NCBI RefSeq assembly: GCF_016107305.1
Contig: NZ_RCVR01000046.1
Location: 1-33,540, forward strand
Direction of reading: 5' to 3'
Length of the DNA: 33,540 nt
From: Roseomonas sp. KE2513
GTDB lineage: Bacteria; Pseudomonadota; Alphaproteobacteria; Acetobacterales; Acetobacteraceae
Shown: in pieces, positions 7,834 through 14,815 of the stretch
Numbering within the stretch: position 1 is the stretch's first letter
How the letters are laid out: each line of letters opens with the position of its first letter
Translations under genes and position numbers: made by a program
Notes under the pieces: model-generated
What the model was told of the DNA's origin: nothing
What the model saw: only the letters and a program-made list of their open reading frames with translations
Database searches by the model: none

Positions 7834-8625
7834 TTATCCGGTCAGCAGGCTTGCGCCGCCGTCGATCAGCAGCTCGACGCCGGTGACGTAGCGGGCCTCA
7901 TCAGAGGCGAGGAACACGGCCGCCATGGCAACGTCCCGCGCCTCCCCCCAGCGCCCGAGCGGAATCGCGGCGGAGCGCTTTGCGAGGTAGGCGTCGAGGC
8001 TCATCCCGCCGGCGGCGCGCAGCACGGCGCGCTCGACCATCGGCGTCTGGATGAAGCCCGGCAGGATGGCGTTGCAGCGGATGTTGTCCGGGCCGTGATT
8101 GGCCGCCACGACGCGGGTGAGCTGGGACAGCGCCGCCTTGGCCACCGGGTAGGCAACATAGGACAACCCCTCCATCACCCGAACCCCAGAAAGGGAGGCG
8201 ATGTTGACAATCGCCCCGCCGCCGCGGCGTCGGAAGGCCGGGATCGCGGCCTGGATCGCCAGCAGGGCGGTGGTGACATTCAAGCGGAAGCCGCGCTCGA
8301 AATCCTCGGCCGAGACGCTCTCGGCCGCGCCGGCGATCGCGACGCCGATATTATTGTGCAGGATGTCGAGCCCGCCATGCGCCGCCTCGCAAGCCGCGAC
8401 AGCGTCGCGCAGTGCGGCCGGGTCAGTTGCGTCGGCGAGGCTGGTCGTGCAGCCCGGGATTTCGGCCGCCGTCTCGTCCAGCGCGCGCGCGTCACGGTCC
8501 AGCAAGTGCAGCACCGCGCCCGCCTCGGAGTAGGCCAGTGCCGCAGCCTTGCCGTTGCCCAGCCCCCCACCCTCGGTTCCCGCCCCTAGGACGAGGGCGA
8601 CCTTGCCCGCGAGGCGCCCGGTCAC
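7834..8625 (-). CDS. short-chain dehydrogenase/reductase (SDR), first copy
   Basis: A 263-residue classical SDR, soluble and NAD(P)-dependent. The nucleotide-binding loop reads GAGTEGGGLGNGKA (about 14-27), longer and richer in glycine than the usual TGxxxGxG. NNIG (about 91-94) replaces NNAG. Ser144, Tyr159 and Lys163 (YPVAK) form the catalytic set. The C-terminus YVTGVELLIDGGASL is typical. Its ATG overlaps the stop of the amidohydrolase gene by ATGA. In this operon it probably oxidises a hydroxyl group of the imported compound or of a pathway intermediate; the specific substrate is unknown. Confidence 0.9.
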   Translation of the reverse strand: MTGRLAGKVALVLGAGTEGGGLGNGKAAALAYSEAGAVLHLLDRDARALDETAAEIPGCTTSLADATDPAALRDAVAACEAAHGGLDILHNNIGVAIAGAAESVSAEDFERGFRLNVTTALLAIQAAIPAFRRRGGGAIVNIASLSGVRVMEGLSYVAYPVAKAALSQLTRVVAANHGPDNIRCNAILPGFIQTPMVERAVLRAAGGMSLDAYLAKRSAAIPLGRWGEARDVAMAAVFLASDEARYVTGVELLIDGGASLLTG

Positions 8626-9509
8626 GGACTGTAGAGCCGGGCGGCAGTGTCGTGGAGCACGGCGCGGCGCCCGGCCTCGTCCAGGTGGTCGATGCAGGTC
8701 GAGAAGGTGGCGAAGAGATCAGCGTAGGAGGTCCAGAGCTTTTCAATCGGGAAGTTGCTACCGAACAGGCAGCGCTCCGGCCCGAACAGGTCGAGCGTCG
8801 GCCGCACCACCGGCGCCCAGTCCTCCGCCCGCGCGGCGCGGAGGAAGGTGCCGAGGCCCGACAGCTTCGTGCACACGTTCGGGTGCTGCGCCAGGCGCGC
8901 CATGAAGCCGCGCCACTCGGCCCAGCCGGTGTCAGACCGGTCCTCCAGCATCCCGGCGTGCTCCAGCACGAAGGTCTGGTCCGGGAAGTCGCGCACCAGC
9001 CGCTCGGCCGGATTGGCCTGTCCGGCGAAGACCTGCAGCTCGAAGAGCAGGCCGGTCGGGGCGAGTAGGGCGAAGCCGCGGCGCCAGTCCGGGTCATCCG
9101 ACAGGTTTGGGCGCGCGGCAAATTGGTAGAGCGGCGTCCGGTGCCAGTGCAGCTGCTGGCGCACGCCGCGCAGCGCCGGTAGGGCGCGCAGCCGGTCGAG
9201 GTGGGCGCCCACCCCCGGGTCCGCGAAGTCGGCAAAGGCGATAATGCCACCGATCATGCCGGCGCGCTCGCCCTCACCCTGCACCCAGGCCGCCTCCTCA
9301 AAGGCGCGGCTGTTCGGCCAGTTCGCCTGCACGTAGACGGATCGTGCGACACCGGACGGCGCGGCGTCGGCGATGAACTCCTCGACCAGATAGTCACGCA
9401 TAATCGGGCGGTAGGGGCCGAAGATGCGCGGCCGCTCCTCCCCCTGCAACCAGTCGAGGTCCGCCTGCCGCCAGACGTGGTGGTGGGCATCGATGACCGC
9501 GCTGCTCAT
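8622..9509 (-). CDS. amidohydrolase family protein (COG3618, lactonase-like)
   Basis: A 295-residue TIM-barrel hydrolase of the amidohydrolase-2 branch, which includes L-fuconolactonase and 2-pyrone-4,6-dicarboxylate lactonase. The first strand carries DAHHHVW (residues 7-13) with the H-x-H pair. VYVQANW, VLEHAGML and the late FGSNFPIEKLWTSY follow. The last motif has Asn where most relatives have the Asp of GSDxP; I believe this N variant recurs in part of the family, so it may be a metal-independent or altered site. Its position between two SDR genes fits hydrolysis of a lactone formed by sugar- or acid-lactone oxidation (inference). Four-base overlaps on both sides show tight operon packing. 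Confidence 0.85.
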   Translation of the reverse strand: MSSAVIDAHHHVWRQADLDWLQGEERPRIFGPYRPIMRDYLVEEFIADAAPSGVARSVYVQANWPNSRAFEEAAWVQGEGERAGMIGGIIAFADFADPGVGAHLDRLRALPALRGVRQQLHWHRTPLYQFAARPNLSDDPDWRRGFALLAPTGLLFELQVFAGQANPAERLVRDFPDQTFVLEHAGMLEDRSDTGWAEWRGFMARLAQHPNVCTKLSGLGTFLRAARAEDWAPVVRPTLDLFGPERCLFGSNFPIEKLWTSYADLFATFSTCIDHLDEAGRRAVLHDTAARLYSP

Positions 9510-10243
9510 GCCATGATCCCGGCGCCGAGAAAGCCGCCGTCCACGTGCAGCACGTGGCCGGTGACGTAGGAGGCCTCCTCCGAGAGAAGGTAGAGGGCGG
9601 CGCCCGCGATCTCTTCCGGCCGGCCGTAGCGGGCGAGCGGCGTACGGCGCGCGAAGGCCGCTCGCGTCTCGTCCGAGTGCATCGCGTCCGTCAGCGGCGT
9701 CGCCACAGGGCCGGGGGAGATTGCGTTCACCCGCTGTCCCGTCGGAGCCCGCTCGATCGCGAGCGTCTGCACGAGGCTGATCACCCCTGCCTTAGCCGCG
9801 GCGTAGGCGCCGCGGCGGGCGCTGCCGCGCTCCCCGGCGGTCGAGGCGATCGCGATCGCGGCTCCGCCCCGGTCCATGGCGCGGAGGCAGGCCCGCAACA
9901 CAAGGAAGGTACCGGTCAGGTTCAGCTCGATCATGCGGCGCCAATCGGCAAGATCGGTCTCGATCACCGGTCGCTCCATCCCGGCGCCCGCGCAGTGCAC
10001 TACCCCATCCAACCCGCCGATCCGGGCGCGGGCGAGGTCGGGCAGCCTGTCGCAGGCGACCTCGTCCGTCACGTCCAGCGCGGCGGCGTGGAGACCTTCC
10101 GCGTTGGCGGCGCGCGCGGCGGCGTCGGGGTCGCGGTCGGCCAGCAGCACACGGGCGCCGGCACGCGCCAGGCGGCCGCCGATGGCGGCGCCGATCGCTC
10201 CGCCGCCGCCCGTTACCACAACGTGCCGCCCGGACAGATCCAT
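9506..10243 (-). CDS. short-chain dehydrogenase/reductase (SDR), second copy
   Basis: A 245-residue classical SDR of the FabG-like type. The cofactor loop is TGGGGAIGAAIG (about 11-22), an acidic residue follows strand 2 (LLADRD), suggesting NAD preference, and the catalytic set is Ser134, Tyr147 and Lys151 (YAAAK). The end YVTGHVLHVDGGFLGAG is standard. The ATG overlaps the E1-beta stop by one base and the stop overlaps the amidohydrolase start. It is clearly different in sequence from the other SDR of the operon, so the two probably act on different intermediates. Confidence 0.9.
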   Translation of the reverse strand: MDLSGRHVVVTGGGGAIGAAIGGRLARAGARVLLADRDPDAAARAANAEGLHAAALDVTDEVACDRLPDLARARIGGLDGVVHCAGAGMERPVIETDLADWRRMIELNLTGTFLVLRACLRAMDRGGAAIAIASTAGERGSARRGAYAAAKAGVISLVQTLAIERAPTGQRVNAISPGPVATPLTDAMHSDETRAAFARRTPLARYGRPEEIAGAALYLLSEEASYVTGHVLHVDGGFLGAGIMA

Positions 10244-11223
10244 CAGCCCCGCCTCACCAGCTCATGGGCCGCGCCGACCACCATCGGTTCGGTGACGCGG
10301 TGAAGATCCTCGAGCGGCTTCGAGAAGGGCGTCGGCGCGCGGGGCCCAGCGAGGCGCATCGGCGGCGCCTTCAGCTCGGCAAACAGCGCCTCCGTCACCT
10401 CGGCGACGATCTCGGCGCCGAAGCCGCCCGTGCGCACGGCCTCGTGCACCACCAGCAGCCGCCCGGTCCGGCGTACTGATCCCAGCACCGCCTCCTGGTC
10501 CCAAGGCCAAAGGGTGCGAAGGTCAAACAGATCGGCGCGCACCCCCTCCCCCGCCAGCGTCGCGGCGGCGGCCTCGCAGACGTGGCGCATCCGGGACCAA
10601 GTGACGATCGTCACGTCAGAGCCGGAAACAAGCCGTTCTGCACGGCCAAGCTCGGCCGGCGGGGCGTCGGGATCGACCTCCCCCCGGAACTGCCAGAGCT
10701 CCTTGCTCTCCATATAGACGACCGGGTCGTCGCAGCGGATCGCCGCTTTCAACAGCGCGTGGTTATCCGCTGGGGTTGCAGGCGCCACGACGACGAGGCC
10801 GGGAACGTGCACCCAAAAGGCCTCGTTGCTCTGGCTGTGCTGGGCGGCGATGCCGGTGCGAAAGCCAATCGCCATGCGCGCCACCAGCGGCACGCGGGCT
10901 TGGCCGTCGAACATATAACGGATCTTGGCAGCCTGATTGATTACTTCGTCCGCGGCGCAGAGGGCAAAGTCGGCAAAGCGCAGTTCGGCCACAGGGCGCG
11001 TGCCACAGATGGCGGCGCCGACGGCAGCCCCCATGATTGCGTTCTCGCTGATCGGCGTGTCCACGACGCGGCGGGAGCCGAACATCTGCTGCAGGCCGCG
11101 GTATTGGCCCGCCACTCCGCCCTCAGGCCCTAGGTCCTCCCCTAATGCCCAGACAGAGGGATCCCGAATCATCTCCTGCTGCAGGGCGAGGCGCGCGGCG
11201 TCGGCGTAGGTCATCTCGCTCAT
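10243..11223 (-). CDS. ThDP-dependent dehydrogenase E1 component, beta subunit
   Basis: A 326-residue transketolase-like beta subunit of the pyruvate/acetoin/branched-chain E1 class. The ATG at 11223 overlaps the alpha-subunit stop (ATGA); an in-frame ATG twelve bases upstream is less likely. The ThDP-activating glutamate lies in ALGEDLGPEGG (Glu29). FGSRRVVDTPISENAIMGAA and PVAELRFADF are the familiar subunit-interface segments, and residues about 200-320 form the transketolase C-terminal domain. With the alpha subunit it makes an alpha2beta2 enzyme that decarboxylates a 2-oxo acid or cleaves an acyloin. No E2 (lipoyl acyltransferase) or E3 gene is nearby. Confidence 0.92.
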   Translation of the reverse strand: MSEMTYADAARLALQQEMIRDPSVWALGEDLGPEGGVAGQYRGLQQMFGSRRVVDTPISENAIMGAAVGAAICGTRPVAELRFADFALCAADEVINQAAKIRYMFDGQARVPLVARMAIGFRTGIAAQHSQSNEAFWVHVPGLVVVAPATPADNHALLKAAIRCDDPVVYMESKELWQFRGEVDPDAPPAELGRAERLVSGSDVTIVTWSRMRHVCEAAAATLAGEGVRADLFDLRTLWPWDQEAVLGSVRRTGRLLVVHEAVRTGGFGAEIVAEVTEALFAELKAPPMRLAGPRAPTPFSKPLEDLHRVTEPMVVGAAHELVRRG

Positions 11224-12215
11224 GCCACGACCCACCGCGCGAGCTCGTCCGGCGCGCCGAGGTCCTGCACGTCGGTGAAAGCCTCGCGCTCCTCGGGCCA
11301 GGGCGCCGCCTCGGCGTCGGCGACATGGGCGGCGATCTCGGCGCGCGCTTCCTCCTCAACACGCGCAATCGCCCCGGCCTCGACGCCCGCGGCGGCCAGC
11401 ACCGCGGCGTAGCGGGCGATGGGATCGTTCGCCATGAGCCGCGCGTGCTCCTCAGGGTCACGGTAGGCGCCCTTATCGGGCGCGAAGTGGCCGCGCCATC
11501 GATAGGTGCGGCAGTGCAGAAAGACTGGCCCGCGCGTCTCCCGCACCCGGGCGGCGACGCGGGTGGACGCCTCGATCACCGCGTCGAGGTCGTTGCCGTC
11601 CACGCTTTCGGCGTACAGTCCGAAGGCCTCCGCGCGCGCGATCGGGCCGGGACCCGCCGTCACGTCGGCGGTGCGCGTGGTGGCGGAGTAGTGGTTGTCC
11701 TCGCAAACGAGGAGGATTGGCAGCGCGATGGCCGCCGACCAGTTCAGCGCCTCCAGCAGCGGCCCTCGGTTCATCGCGCCATCACCGAACATGGCGGCCG
11801 CGATCCGGTCCTGACCCTGGATGACGGCGGCGTGGGCGGCGCCAAGCGCGAGAGTCACCCCGTCCCCCACCACGCCATTGGCGCCGAGCATCCCAACAGA
11901 GAAGTCGGCGATGTGCATCGAGCCGCCCTTGCCGCCGCAGGTCCCGCCACGACGGCCATACAGCTCGAGCATCATAGCGCGCGGGTCAGCGCCCTTGGCG
12001 ATGGCGTGGCCGTGGCCGCGGTGATTGGAGGCGAGCCAGTCGTCGCGCCGCAGGCCCTCGCAGATGCCGACAGCGACAGCCTCCTGCCCGATAGACTGAT
12101 GCACAGACCCGCGCACCTTGCCGGCGAACCAGGCCTCGGCCGCAGCCTCCTCGAAGAAGCGGATGACGTGCATCCGGCGCAGCCGTGCGAGCGCGTGCTC
12201 AACCGCCAAAACCAT
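11220..12215 (-). CDS. ThDP-dependent dehydrogenase E1 component, alpha subunit
   Basis: A 331-residue alpha subunit, first gene of the long minus-strand operon. The ATG at 12215 is chosen for the strong GGGGGG(A) sequence directly upstream; a frame extending to 12284 would start inside the operator region. The ThDP motif runs from GDGAMNRG (about 144-151) to Asn174 in LLVCEDNHYS. SNHRGHGHAIAKG (63-75) and GKGGSMH (95-101) are the usual active-site segments. The closest named relatives are acetoin dehydrogenase and pyruvate dehydrogenase alpha subunits. It pairs with the beta subunit encoded next. Two GntR-type boxes lie upstream. Confidence 0.92.
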   Translation of the reverse strand: MVLAVEHALARLRRMHVIRFFEEAAAEAWFAGKVRGSVHQSIGQEAVAVGICEGLRRDDWLASNHRGHGHAIAKGADPRAMMLELYGRRGGTCGGKGGSMHIADFSVGMLGANGVVGDGVTLALGAAHAAVIQGQDRIAAAMFGDGAMNRGPLLEALNWSAAIALPILLVCEDNHYSATTRTADVTAGPGPIARAEAFGLYAESVDGNDLDAVIEASTRVAARVRETRGPVFLHCRTYRWRGHFAPDKGAYRDPEEHARLMANDPIARYAAVLAAAGVEAGAIARVEEEARAEIAAHVADAEAAPWPEEREAFTDVQDLGAPDELARWVVA

Positions 12216-12250
12216 TCCCCCCACGCGGCACCCTTCTGGGGCTCTCACTG

Positions 12251-12262
12251 TATGGCATACCA
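12251..12262. promoter_or_regulatory. putative GntR/FCD operator, site 1
   Basis: TATGGCATACCA. The core TGGCATACCA is a near-palindrome that resembles the TGGTATACCA-type boxes of FadR/FCD regulators. It lies about 36 bp upstream of the E1-alpha start. A second copy lies 52 bp away in the same orientation. Confidence 0.5.
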
Positions 12263-12273
12263 TCAATCGGGAT

Positions 12274-12301
12274 TTGGCAAGCAAAATCGGTCTGGTAGAC
12301 T
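12274..12301 (+). promoter_or_regulatory. putative promoter of the gntR gene
   Basis: TTGGCA at 12274-12279 and TAGACT at 12296-12301 with 16 bases between them make a sigma-70-like pair reading toward the regulator gene. Operator site 2 begins just after the -10 element, where a bound repressor would block initiation. The match is moderate and unproven. Confidence 0.35.
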
Positions 12302-12302
12302 A

Positions 12303-12314
12303 TATTGCATACCA
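12303..12314. promoter_or_regulatory. putative GntR/FCD operator, site 2
   Basis: TATTGCATACCA, differing from site 1 by one base. It abuts the AAAGGTGG ribosome site of the GntR gene, so binding here would give autoregulation. The 52-bp spacing from site 1 is close to five helical turns, which fits co-operative binding by looping. Confidence 0.5.
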
Positions 12315-12328
12315 AAGGTGGAAACGCG

Positions 12329-13021
12329 GTGTCTCAGGCCATTACCCGCGCTTACGAAGCGATCCAGGAAGGCATCCTCGACGGCCGCTTCCCGCCGGGC
12401 GCGCGGCTGGTGGAGCGCGACATCGCAGAGACGCTCGGCATCAGCCGCACCCCGGTTCGCGAGGCGCTCCGCCACCTCGAAGCGGACGGCTTCGTCCAGC
12501 ACCGGCCGAACGCTGGCGTTGCAGTGTCCCTCCTGACCGAGCAGGCGATGTCGGACCTTGGCGACCTCCGTGCCCACCTCGCGGCGCTCTGCGGCCGGCT
12601 CGCCGCCCGGCGCCTCGGCGCGGAGGAACGCGCCGCCGTGGCCGATCGCTTCGCCGCCGTGCGCGACCATCTCATCGGCCACGCTGCCCCGGACTTCGAC
12701 GTGCGTGAGGCGTTCCGCCTCGTCCGCGCCGCGCACGCGCTTCTATTCGATCTCTGCGGCAACGAGTGGCTCGCGCGCTCCTTCCACCGCACTACCTTCG
12801 CCATGGTGATGCAGGCGAGCTACATGAGCGCCACGCCTGGAGAGTGGGCTGCCATCACGGGCTACTTCACAACGCTGCCGGAAGCGCTGGAGGAGGGGGA
12901 CGAGACGCTAGCCGCCTCGCTGATGGAGGCCTATTTCCGAGGTGCGCGGCAGCGTCTGCTCCGCGCGCATCGCCGCGGCTTGGAGAGCGCGAAACACGAA
13001 GGGGGGGACCATGCCCGATAG
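12329..13021 (+). CDS. GntR family transcriptional regulator, FCD (FadR) subfamily
   Basis: A 230-residue repressor. GTG at 12329 is taken as start because AAAGGTGG lies about nine bases upstream and the family N-terminus fits. The winged HTH covers residues about 6-65, with LVERDIAETLGISRTPVREA as recognition region and the wing GFVQHRPNAGVAV. The C-terminal helical FCD domain (about 75-215) would bind a carboxylated effector, often through a metal held by Asp/His residues; RAAHALLFDLCGNEWL is typical. It diverges from the ten-gene operon and overlaps the downstream GSHGG gene by eleven bases, so it probably controls both, and the effector is likely a pathway substrate or product. Confidence 0.9.
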   Translation: MSQAITRAYEAIQEGILDGRFPPGARLVERDIAETLGISRTPVREALRHLEADGFVQHRPNAGVAVSLLTEQAMSDLGDLRAHLAALCGRLAARRLGAEERAAVADRFAAVRDHLIGHAAPDFDVREAFRLVRAAHALLFDLCGNEWLARSFHRTTFAMVMQASYMSATPGEWAAITGYFTTLPEALEEGDETLAASLMEAYFRGARQRLLRAHRRGLESAKHEGGDHAR

Positions 13022-13826
13022 TGGCGAGATTGCCATCTTGGAAGCCGACACGATCACCAAGCTACCGCCCGAGGCGGACGGTGCGGTGGTCCTCTCCGGC
13101 TCCCATGGCGGCTGCTACCCGGGCTACCTCGCCGCCCGCGCACGCGTGCGGGCCGTGGTGCTGAACGACGCGGGTGGCGGGCTGGACAACGCAGGGATCG
13201 GCTCCCTACCCCTCCTTGACGCGCTCGGCATCGCGGCCGCAACCGTCTCCCACCTTTCCTGCAGGATTGGGAACACCGCCGACATGCGCGCGCGCGGCCG
13301 CATCAGCCATGCCAACGCCGCGGCCCAGGCGGCCGGCGTCACCAGGGGCATGGCCTGTGCGGAGGCGGCCGCGCGCCTGCGCACCGCGCCGCACCAGCGC
13401 GCCGAGCCGCCCGCCATCGGAGAGGTCCGGGGCGAGATCGCGGTTCCCGGCGGCGCTCGCCGCATCCTCCTCGTCGACTCGGCCTCCCTTGTCGTTCCGG
13501 AGGATGTGGGGGGGATCATCGTCACGGGCTCGCATGGCGGGCTCGTCGGCGGGCAGCCAGCCATGGCTCTGCGAACGGAGGGCTTCGCCGCCGTCTTCCA
13601 CGACGCCGGCATCGGGATTGAGGCGGCGGGTACCCGCCGCCTTCCGGCCCTTGATGCGCGAGGCATCGCTGCCTTCACCGTCGCCGCCGCCTCTGCCCGG
13701 ATCGGGGAGGCGCGGTCGGTGTTCCTCGACGGGGTGATTTCCGCCACGAACGACGCGGCGCGACGCCTCGGCGCGTGCCCTGGGCAGCGGGCGGAGGCGG
13801 TGTTGCGCCGTTGGGCGGAGGCCTGA
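13011..13826 (+). CDS. uncharacterised protein with two GSHGG modules
   Basis: A 271-residue soluble protein from the ATG at 13011, preceded by a G-rich run (GGGGGGGA). It consists of two related halves. Residues 26-110 have VVLSGSHGG, then VVLNDAGGGLDNAGIG, LPLLDALGIAAATV, RIG and ISHANAAA. Residues 169-255 repeat this as IIVTGSHGG, VFHDAGIGIEAAG, LPALDARGIAAFTV, RIG and ISATNDAA. The linker (about 111-150) is alanine- and arginine-rich. The conserved Ser/His and the D-A-G triplet could form a catalytic or ligand site, one per half. I know of similar unannotated proteins but of no assigned function. It is co-transcribed with the GntR regulator, which ties it to the catabolic island. No signal peptide or membrane segment is visible. 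Confidence 0.8.
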   Translation: MPDSGEIAILEADTITKLPPEADGAVVLSGSHGGCYPGYLAARARVRAVVLNDAGGGLDNAGIGSLPLLDALGIAAATVSHLSCRIGNTADMRARGRISHANAAAQAAGVTRGMACAEAAARLRTAPHQRAEPPAIGEVRGEIAVPGGARRILLVDSASLVVPEDVGGIIVTGSHGGLVGGQPAMALRTEGFAAVFHDAGIGIEAAGTRRLPALDARGIAAFTVAAASARIGEARSVFLDGVISATNDAARRLGACPGQRAEAVLRRWAEA

Positions 13827-13842
13827 CCAGACCCTGGAGGGA

Positions 13843-14634
13843 TCAGGCCCCTTCCCTGCCCGCTCCGTCCTGGAGGTGGCCGATCGCTTCCGCCTCCTCG
13901 CGCAGCCAGGACACGAGTTGCCGCCGCCGCTCTTCGCCCATCCGGCTCTCGATGGCAGCGATGCTCAGGGCCCCCATCGCCCGTCCGCCGGGGCCAGGAA
14001 TTGACAGCCCGACCGCGCTCATGCCGGGCACGACCATGCCAGGATTGGTCGCGTACCCGTCACACCGCGTCCGAGTCACGAGGTCGCGCAGCACGTCCGG
14101 CGTGTAGCTCGGGAATGCCCGCAGCCGCCCTGCATTGGACGTCACGGCGCGCTCCATCTCGGCATCCGGCAGGGCGGCAAGGAGGGCCAGGCTGCCCGCG
14201 CCGATGCCAAGTGGCCGGCGGTCATCCACCGCGAGGGTGAGAGTCTTGATGGGGAAGCGCCCCTCCTGGCGCGCGACGCATACCGCGTCATCGCCGGAGC
14301 GGCGCTGAAGATAGACCGTGTCCTCCGTTCGCTCCTCCAACCGCACGAGGCTCGCGCGCGCAGCGACGGACAGCCCGTGCCGTGCCGCGGCGTGGCGCCC
14401 GAGCGCGTGGATCTCGTATCCGAGGTGGTAGCGCGACGCCTCCTCGTCCTGCTCGACTAGCCCGGCGGCGACGAGGGAGGCGAGCAGGCGATGCGCCGTG
14501 GAGCGGGACAGCCCAGCACGCCCGGCGACCTCGACCAGCCGCGTCCCTGCCGTCCCGCCTGCCGCCACCGCCCGGAGGAGGGCGAGCGTCCGGTCGATAC
14601 CCTGATGGCCGCCGCCAGCCCCGTTGCTGTCCAA
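13843..14634 (-). CDS. IclR family transcriptional regulator
   Basis: A 263-residue regulator. The N-terminal winged HTH spans about residues 13-75, with LVEVAGRAGLSRSTAHRLLA as the HTH and GLVEQDEEASRYHLG as the wing. The C-terminal IclR effector domain (about 80-255) shows DTVYLQRRSGDDAVCVAR, LGIGAGSLALLAALP and GMSAVGLSIPGPGGRAMGAL, all typical. It converges on the GSHGG gene (16 bases apart) and diverges from the ThDP enzyme gene, so the latter and the Bug-protein gene are the likely targets. Two inverted repeats in the divergent gap are candidate operators. Confidence 0.92.
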   Translation of the reverse strand: MDSNGAGGGHQGIDRTLALLRAVAAGGTAGTRLVEVAGRAGLSRSTAHRLLASLVAAGLVEQDEEASRYHLGYEIHALGRHAAARHGLSVAARASLVRLEERTEDTVYLQRRSGDDAVCVARQEGRFPIKTLTLAVDDRRPLGIGAGSLALLAALPDAEMERAVTSNAGRLRAFPSYTPDVLRDLVTRTRCDGYATNPGMVVPGMSAVGLSIPGPGGRAMGALSIAAIESRMGEERRRQLVSWLREEAEAIGHLQDGAGREGA

Positions 14635-14706
14635 GTGACGCCTTCTTCTCCATGCCGCGCGGTCGGTCCCCAGGGGATTGACGACGCTACGCCAGTCTCG
14701 TTACTC

Positions 14707-14724
14707 GTTCCATTCATCAGGAAC
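14707..14724. promoter_or_regulatory. putative IclR operator, repeat 1
   Basis: GTTCC-N8-GGAAC, perfect arms, in the gap between iclR-type gene and the ThDP enzyme gene. Its centre lies about 21.5 bp from that of the next repeat, about two helical turns. Confidence 0.5.
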
Positions 14725-14728
14725 AAGC

Positions 14729-14745
14729 GTCCCACTGAATGGGAC
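14729..14745. promoter_or_regulatory. putative IclR operator, repeat 2
   Basis: GTCCCA-N5-TGGGAC, perfect six-base arms. It shares the pattern G-T-(T/C)-C-C ... G-G-(A/G)-A-C with repeat 1, so both could be sites of one dimeric protein, most simply the adjacent IclR regulator. It ends 70 bases before the ThDP enzyme start. Confidence 0.5.
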
Positions 14746-14815
14746 ACAAGCGATGCCGGGATCGGACCGGCCTTGTCCGGATCACGCGCCGGGCGGAACA
14801 GAGGGGAGCGGTGCG

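Noticed and set aside
11145-12536. A 463-codon plus-strand frame
   Set aside because: It runs antisense through the E1-alpha gene and across the divergent promoter into gntR. The minus-strand E1 protein is unmistakable.
14678-14815. N-terminal extension of the ThDP enzyme by 46 codons
   Set aside because: It would include both inverted repeats of the promoter region and has no family similarity. The ATG at 14816 has a good ribosome site.
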